Below are positions 47,489-52,003 of a DNA stretch of 52,003 nucleotides, one piece after another. The stretch's first letter is position 1. Each line of letters begins with the position of its first letter. Origin of the DNA: Psychrobacter namhaensis. GTDB lineage: Bacteria; Pseudomonadota; Gammaproteobacteria; Pseudomonadales; Moraxellaceae. The stretch lies in assembly GCF_016107545.1 (NCBI RefSeq), contig NZ_JABASS010000016.1, positions 1-52,003 of the forward strand, read 5' to 3'. The notes under the pieces were generated by a model, which saw nothing but the letters and a program-made list of their open reading frames with translations, made no database searches and was not told the DNA's origin. The position numbers were made by a program, and so were the translations under genes.

Positions 47489-47523
47489 CTAAAAGATATC
47501 GTTATTTTTAAGTTATCTTTTAG
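47489..47523 (+). other. Inverted repeat between narG and narH
   Basis: CTAAAAGATA (47489-47498) and TATCTTTTAG (47514-47523) form a perfect 10-bp stem with a 15-base AT-rich loop. It lacks a GC-rich stem or a following T run, so it is not a normal terminator; an mRNA-stabilising or processing element between cistrons is possible. Confidence 0.4.
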
Positions 47524-47567
47524 AAATAAAGCGCTGATTTTTCTATTAATATTTGGAGCACAGATCC

Positions 47568-49106
47568 ATGAAAATTCGTTCACAAGTCGGCATGGTGCTT
47601 AACCTTGATAAATGTATCGGTTGTCACACCTGCTCAGTCACCTGCAAAAATGTTTGGACCAGCCGTGAAGGCATGGAGTACGCATGGTTTAACAACGTTG
47701 AATCCAAACCTGGTATTGGCTACCCCAAAGAGTGGGAAAACCAAACCAAATGGCGGGGCGGCTGGATACGTAACGCGAATGGCACGATCAATCCGCGCAT
47801 TGGCGGTAAGTTCAGAGTATTGGCCAATATTTTCGCCAATCCTGACTTGCCAGAAATCGACGATTATTATGAACCGTTTGATTTTGATTATCAGCACTTG
47901 CATACCGCTCCTATTAGCAACCATCAGCCTATCGCCCGTCCGCGCTCAGCCATCACTGGTAAGCGTATGCAAAAGATTGAATGGGGTCCCAATTGGGAAG
48001 AAATTCTAGGCTCAGAATTTGAAAAACGTCGCAAAGATAAAAACTTCGACAATATTCAAGCAGATATTTATGGCGAGTACGAAAATACTTTTATGATGTA
48101 TTTGCCGCGTCTGTGCGAGCATTGTTTGAATCCAACGTGTGTAGCGTCATGCCCTAGTGGTGCGATCTATAAGCGTGAAGAAGACGGCATCGTCCTCATT
48201 GATCAAGAAAAGTGTCGTGGCTGGCGCATGTGTATTTCAGGCTGCCCTTATAAAAAGATTTACTACAACTGGAAATCAGGGAAATCTGAAAAATGCATCT
48301 TCTGTTACCCCCGTATTGAAGCTGGTTTGCCAACGGTTTGCGCCGAAACGTGTGTCGGTCGTATCCGCTACTTGGGCGTCTTGCTCTATGACGCTGATAA
48401 AATTGCAGAAGCGGCAAGCACGCCTAATGAGCAAGACCTTTATCAAGCACAATTAGACGTGTTTTTAGACCCAAATGACCCTGTGGTTATTGCTCAAGCA
48501 CTAAAAGACGGTGTGCCGCAGTCTGTCATTGATTCCGCTCAGCGCTCACCCGTTTATAAGCTGGCAATGGATTGGAAGCTTGCCCTACCGCTCCACCCTG
48601 AATACCGTACCTTGCCAATGGTATGGTACGTACCGCCATTATCACCCATTCAAAATGCCGCCGAAGCTGGCAAGGTGGGTATGGATGGACTGATTCCTGA
48701 CGTAGATAGCTTGCGTATTCCGCTGCGTTATCTTGCCAATATGCTCACCGCAGGTGATGAAGAGCCAGTACGTTTGGCATTGAAGCGCCTGCTAGCCATG
48801 CGTAGCTACAAGCGTATGCAATTGGTTGAAAAACAAGAAGTGCAAAGTATCTTAGATGACGTTGGGCTCACCAAACTACAAGTGGAAGAGATGTACCGCT
48901 ATCTTGCTATCGCTAACTACGAAGACCGCTTTGTTATCCCAACGGCCCATCGTGAAGAAGCGTTAAGTGATGCCTTCGCTGAGCGTAATGGCTGTGGCTT
49001 CACTTTTGGTGAAGGTTGCTCAGGACATTCGGACAATAGTATGTTCGGACAACGCAAAGCCAATCGCCGTGATTTCATCGACACCGTTCAAAAGTGGGAG
49101 TCTTAA
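47568..49106 (+). CDS. narH: Respiratory nitrate reductase beta subunit NarH
   Basis: Electron-transfer subunit with three [4Fe-4S] clusters and one [3Fe-4S] cluster between NarI and NarG. From the ATG at 47568 it has 512 residues and begins MKIRSQVGMVLNLDKCIGCH; TTGGAG lies 10 bases upstream, and the in-frame TTG five codons earlier is part of that site. Cysteine groups: CIGCHTCSVTC near the start, CEHCLNPTCVASCPSG, CRGWRMCISGCP, CIFCYP and CAETC. The Trp in CRGWRMC replaces a cysteine and is the hallmark of the [3Fe-4S] site. One base separates its stop from narJ. Confidence 0.98.
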   Translation: MKIRSQVGMVLNLDKCIGCHTCSVTCKNVWTSREGMEYAWFNNVESKPGIGYPKEWENQTKWRGGWIRNANGTINPRIGGKFRVLANIFANPDLPEIDDYYEPFDFDYQHLHTAPISNHQPIARPRSAITGKRMQKIEWGPNWEEILGSEFEKRRKDKNFDNIQADIYGEYENTFMMYLPRLCEHCLNPTCVASCPSGAIYKREEDGIVLIDQEKCRGWRMCISGCPYKKIYYNWKSGKSEKCIFCYPRIEAGLPTVCAETCVGRIRYLGVLLYDADKIAEAASTPNEQDLYQAQLDVFLDPNDPVVIAQALKDGVPQSVIDSAQRSPVYKLAMDWKLALPLHPEYRTLPMVWYVPPLSPIQNAAEAGKVGMDGLIPDVDSLRIPLRYLANMLTAGDEEPVRLALKRLLAMRSYKRMQLVEKQEVQSILDDVGLTKLQVEEMYRYLAIANYEDRFVIPTAHREEALSDAFAERNGCGFTFGEGCSGHSDNSMFGQRKANRRDFIDTVQKWES

Positions 49107-49107
49107 T

Positions 49108-49962
49108 ATGCAAACTACTCAATTTGATAGCAACCATTCAGTACATAAGCTTATGACGCCGCCTCTCATTGGGAAATCGGACCTAAAGCTATTAAAGGTC
49201 TTAAGCTTACTCATAGACTATCCAAGCAATGAGCTGTTTTTGGGTGATACCTTTGCAGACTGCACAGAGATTGTCGCAAAATCCACCTTGATTAGCCCAG
49301 CAGTGCGTCAACAAATCATCGCCCTGATTGAAGATTTAATCGATACCGGATCGCTTGAGGCGCAAGCTCGTTATGATGGTCTTTTTGAGCGCGGTCGCTC
49401 TTTATCGCTTTGGTTGTTTGAGCATGTGCATGGGGAGTCTCGCGATCGCGGTCAAGCCATGGTCGATTTGATGAATCAGTATCAAGAAGCCGGTTTTGAG
49501 ATTAGCGTGAAAGAGCTGCCAGATTACCTACCTTTATATTTAGAGTTCTTAGCTTATCAGGCAACCGTTATCGACGATGATATTCAGATTCGTATGGACA
49601 TTGCCGACGTCAGCCACATCATTGCTTTGCTTGCTGCCAGACTTGAAGATCGTGGCAGTATTTATCAAGGCTGCTTTCATGCGCTATTACAGATCGCTGG
49701 CAAACCGCTCGATATGGTTGAAGAGTATCAAGAAAAAGTCAGCAAAGAACAACGCGATGACAGTTTTGAGGCATTAGACAAAGAGTGGGAAGAAGAAGTC
49801 GTTACTTTTTTGGATGCCCAACAAGAGGAACGCTGCCCCTCACAGACAAGTAGCCAAAATCTGGCGGCAAAATCTGGCGCTAGAACGGCTAATGCTGCAA
49901 AGACTGTCGATGCGCCTGTGCACTGGGTGGACTTTAAAATCGACCGACCGGTTAAACAATAA
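49108..49962 (+). CDS. narJ: Nitrate reductase assembly chaperone NarJ
   Basis: Binds apo-NarG and allows FS0 and molybdenum cofactor insertion before the complex docks to NarI; it is not part of the final enzyme. The start at 49108, one base after narH, gives 284 residues beginning MQTTQFDSNHSVHKLMTPPL; an earlier in-frame ATG inside narH is rejected. The TorD/NarJ helical core is recognisable from LKVLSLLIDYPSNELF through HVHGESRDRGQAMVDLMNQY to LPDYLPLYLEFLA. It is about 45 residues longer than E. coli NarJ because of a Gln/Ala/Ser-rich C-terminal tail. narI follows after 14 bases. Confidence 0.95.
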   Translation: MQTTQFDSNHSVHKLMTPPLIGKSDLKLLKVLSLLIDYPSNELFLGDTFADCTEIVAKSTLISPAVRQQIIALIEDLIDTGSLEAQARYDGLFERGRSLSLWLFEHVHGESRDRGQAMVDLMNQYQEAGFEISVKELPDYLPLYLEFLAYQATVIDDDIQIRMDIADVSHIIALLAARLEDRGSIYQGCFHALLQIAGKPLDMVEEYQEKVSKEQRDDSFEALDKEWEEEVVTFLDAQQEERCPSQTSSQNLAAKSGARTANAAKTVDAPVHWVDFKIDRPVKQ

Positions 49963-49976
49963 TAAGGAGAAAGGAC

Positions 49977-50702
49977 ATGAATATTGCAGATCCTAGTATA
50001 CCGTCTTTAGTCAATTTAAATTGGCTGCAAATATTCCTTTTTGGCGTTTATCCGTATGTGGCACTGACCATTGCTATTATTGGTACTTGGGTACGTTTTG
50101 ACTTGTCTCAGTACTCATGGAAGGCCGGTTCAACGCAGATGTTAAGAACCAAGAATATGCGTCTTGCCAGTAATTTATTTCATGTGGGTATCATTGTGGT
50201 ATTACTCGGGCATTTATTTGGTATGTTGACGCCGCATTTTCTTTATGATCGATTGATTAGCGTAGGTCACAAACAAATCTTAGCCGTCGTTGTCGGTGGT
50301 ATTGCAGGGATTTTTTGCTGGATTGGATTGGTCATGCTCATGTGGCGACGTTTTACTGATGATCGTATCTCAAACACCTCATCGTTCTCAGACAAACTGG
50401 TACTGGTGCTGTTATTTATTCAGTTAAATCTTGGTCTGGCGTCTATCTTTACCTCTGTTCAGCATCTAGATGGCTTAACCATGCTGAACTTAGCGGGTTG
50501 GGCCCAAGACATTACTATCTTAAGACCTTGGCATGCCGCAGCGCGTATCGAACAGACGGGCCTGATTTATCAATTGCACATGGCGCTAGGTATCACACTT
50601 GTGATGATTTTCCCTTTCACTCGACTGATACATATCATTAGTGCTCCCATTTGGTACTTTGGTCGCCGCTATCAAATCGTTAGACAAAAGAGATCTCAGT
50701 AA
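49977..50702 (+). CDS. narI: Respiratory nitrate reductase gamma subunit NarI (cytochrome b)
   Basis: Membrane anchor that oxidises quinol and passes electrons through two hemes b to NarH, releasing protons to the periplasm. The 241-residue protein has five membrane helices. Heme ligands expected from E. coli are present: histidines in ASNLFHVGI and LLGHLFGMLTPH in the second helix region, and in IYQLHMALG and TRLIHIIS near the C-terminus. The N-terminal FGVYPYVALTIAIIGTWVRFDLSQYSWK is typical. AAGGAG and AGGAC precede the ATG. It is the last structural gene of the enzyme; a parvulin gene follows after 141 bases. Confidence 0.97.
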   Translation: MNIADPSIPSLVNLNWLQIFLFGVYPYVALTIAIIGTWVRFDLSQYSWKAGSTQMLRTKNMRLASNLFHVGIIVVLLGHLFGMLTPHFLYDRLISVGHKQILAVVVGGIAGIFCWIGLVMLMWRRFTDDRISNTSSFSDKLVLVLLFIQLNLGLASIFTSVQHLDGLTMLNLAGWAQDITILRPWHAAARIEQTGLIYQLHMALGITLVMIFPFTRLIHIISAPIWYFGRRYQIVRQKRSQ

Positions 50703-50843
50703 GGCTATAGCGCAGTGTTTATATCACATGAGGTTTAAAACTCTCATGGTGTAAATGCTGCTTTTTTCTACATTCAATACTGAATCCAGACACCCTATAT
50801 TTTAAACATATCTATTATAAACATTCATAGTGGAGTAAAAACC

Positions 50844-51854
50844 ATGACTGTTAGTACTTACAATCCTGCCGACCATGCTACTCATAACCACGACGCTAAT
50901 GCTGCTACTGCTGCCAACATAACCATGGATAATGGGGATGAGATCGTTCGGGTGATGCCAACGCTATCTGACCTAAAAAAACCGCATTCTGACCAAGCAT
51001 TTATCGAAAAGGCGATGGCAGAAGAACGCAGCAACCACAAAAATCTGATTGCGTCTAGTCGTGATGAGCTGCCTTCTGTGTTGGTGAATGGAATAATGAT
51101 AGATAGAACGGCGATAGCCCAAGAGCTACAGTATCACCCAGCAGAAAGTAAAGAAGACGCTGTCTTTTTAGCAACGCAGGCACTGGTCGTTAAAGAGTTA
51201 CTCAGACTTGCCGTTTTGGATGAGCCATGCCTTGGCGAGTCTGCATGGTTGGATGATGAAGAGAAAGCCATCTCTATTTTAATAGACAAAAACGTACAGG
51301 CGAAGATTCCTGATATGGCAACGTGTGAACGTTATTATCAGCAAAACATCACTGACTTTATGACTGACCCTATTACGACAGTACGCCATATTTTACTAGC
51401 ATGCTTACCTGAAGATGGTGATGAAAGATTAACGCTCAAAAAAACCGCTTACCAGTTTATTGAGCAAATCAAAAACAACTCTAACCCCGATGCTGAGTTC
51501 ATTCAATTGGCACGCCAACACTCTGCCTGCCCTTCAAAAGAACAAGGCGGTGAACTGGGTATCATTAGTAAAGGACAAACCGTTCCAGAATTTGAAAAAT
51601 CACTATTCAAACTAGAAACAGGACTTGCGTCTAGCCCTATTGAAAGCAGATACGGTTTTCATATTGTGAATATTTTAGACAAAGAGGCAGGGATACAAAT
51701 GACTTATGAACAAGTCAGCCCAGCTATTCATAACAAGCTAAGCCAGCAAGCATTTCACCAATCATTATGCGATTACCTATTTACCTTAGCGAATGACGCC
51801 GTCATCGAAGGTATCGAAATGACCCTTGAACAAGATAATATCTTTCGCGGCTAG
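50844..51854 (+). CDS. Parvulin-type peptidyl-prolyl isomerase linked to the nar operon
   Basis: A 336-residue cytoplasmic protein without signal peptide. After a polar N-terminal stretch of about 65 residues comes a helical SurA/NifM-like part containing a segment SVLVNGIMIDRTAIAQEL, then a parvulin domain at about 170-280: VRHILLACLPEDGDERLTLK, ARQHSACPSKEQGGELGIISKGQTVPEFE and SRYGFHIVNILD. It closely follows the same core motif as the small PpiC-like protein of this window. In Pseudomonas aeruginosa a PpiC-type gene occupies the same place after narI, so it probably helps fold or assemble the nitrate reductase, as NifM does for nitrogenase iron protein. Direct evidence is lacking. Confidence 0.85.
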   Translation: MTVSTYNPADHATHNHDANAATAANITMDNGDEIVRVMPTLSDLKKPHSDQAFIEKAMAEERSNHKNLIASSRDELPSVLVNGIMIDRTAIAQELQYHPAESKEDAVFLATQALVVKELLRLAVLDEPCLGESAWLDDEEKAISILIDKNVQAKIPDMATCERYYQQNITDFMTDPITTVRHILLACLPEDGDERLTLKKTAYQFIEQIKNNSNPDAEFIQLARQHSACPSKEQGGELGIISKGQTVPEFEKSLFKLETGLASSPIESRYGFHIVNILDKEAGIQMTYEQVSPAIHNKLSQQAFHQSLCDYLFTLANDAVIEGIEMTLEQDNIFRG

Positions 51855-51950
51855 TCTATCAACTATCAACCATCGATTGCGTACTGCTGATAGTAGCCTA
51901 CCATTGCTTAACATTAGAAGCGCGTAGTATCAAAAAATGAGTAACGAGTT

Positions 51951-52003
51951 ATGATTACCATGGAAGCATTGCAGTCTGCCATCAAGCAGCGCATAGACAC
52001 TTA
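51951..52003 (+). CDS. Start of an unidentified gene cut by the window edge
   Basis: From an ATG at 51951, or another at 51960, an open frame runs to the edge and begins MITMEALQSAIKQRIDT. Only 17 codons are visible and I do not recognise the protein. In Pseudomonas the parvulin gene after narI is followed by a molybdenum cofactor gene, so a gene of that pathway is a reasonable guess but unproved. Confidence 0.4.
   Translation, partial: MITMEALQSAIKQRIDT

Noticed and set aside
48967..49107. Earlier in-frame start for narJ inside narH
   Set aside because: It would overlap narH by 140 bases and add residues not found in NarJ; the ATG one base after narH fits the operon.

Overview
The window looks like a chromosome segment from a gammaproteobacterium of the Moraxellaceae, most probably a Psychrobacter or close relative. 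This rests on the protein sequences (rplU-rpmA diverging from a polyprenyl diphosphate synthase gene, an Ade/Mex-type RND pump, a non-zinc HemB), on moderate base composition, and on the order narG-H-J-I followed by a parvulin gene, an order also known from Pseudomonas. The genus is inferred from memory and was not searched.

Layout. 1-2.4 kb: housekeeping genes rpmA and rplU on the minus strand and ispB on the plus strand. 2.4-9.5 kb: a three-gene RND multidrug efflux operon (adaptor, pump, outer-membrane channel) with a long leader and no adjacent regulator. 9.7-14.6 kb: hemB, a 172-bp MITE-like element, a glutathionyl-hydroquinone reductase, tRNA-Val(GAC), a small parvulin, an EamA exporter, and a LysE/RhtB exporter gene put out of frame by a 10-bp tandem duplication.

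15.1-36.05 kb: a complete type I-C CRISPR-Cas locus (cas3-cas5c-cas8c-cas7c-cas4-cas1-cas2), then a leader and one very large array. I count by hand 180 repeats of 32 bp and 179 spacers of 32-38 nt, about 11.7 kb. cas8c carries a strong internal ribosome binding site and GTG start for the small subunit Cas11c, and codes for an unusual acidic insert. A 50-codon gene on the opposite strand sits between cas4 and cas1. The array contains an exact five-spacer tandem duplication and several related spacer pairs that record repeated contact with the same phage loci. Beyond the array lies a decayed IS1016-like (IS1595 family) transposase.

36.5-52 kb: a respiratory nitrate reduction island. A DUF1971 gene diverges from a type-1 NarK transporter gene; narX-narL (nitrate sensor and response regulator) lie on the minus strand; a type-2 NarK gene and then narG-H-J-I plus a parvulin gene follow on the plus strand. 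A further gene begins at the right edge. The two transporters import nitrate and export nitrite, NarGHI reduces nitrate at the membrane, NarJ (and probably the parvulin) assists assembly, and NarX/NarL plus possible FNR-type sites would switch the region on when oxygen is low and nitrate is present.
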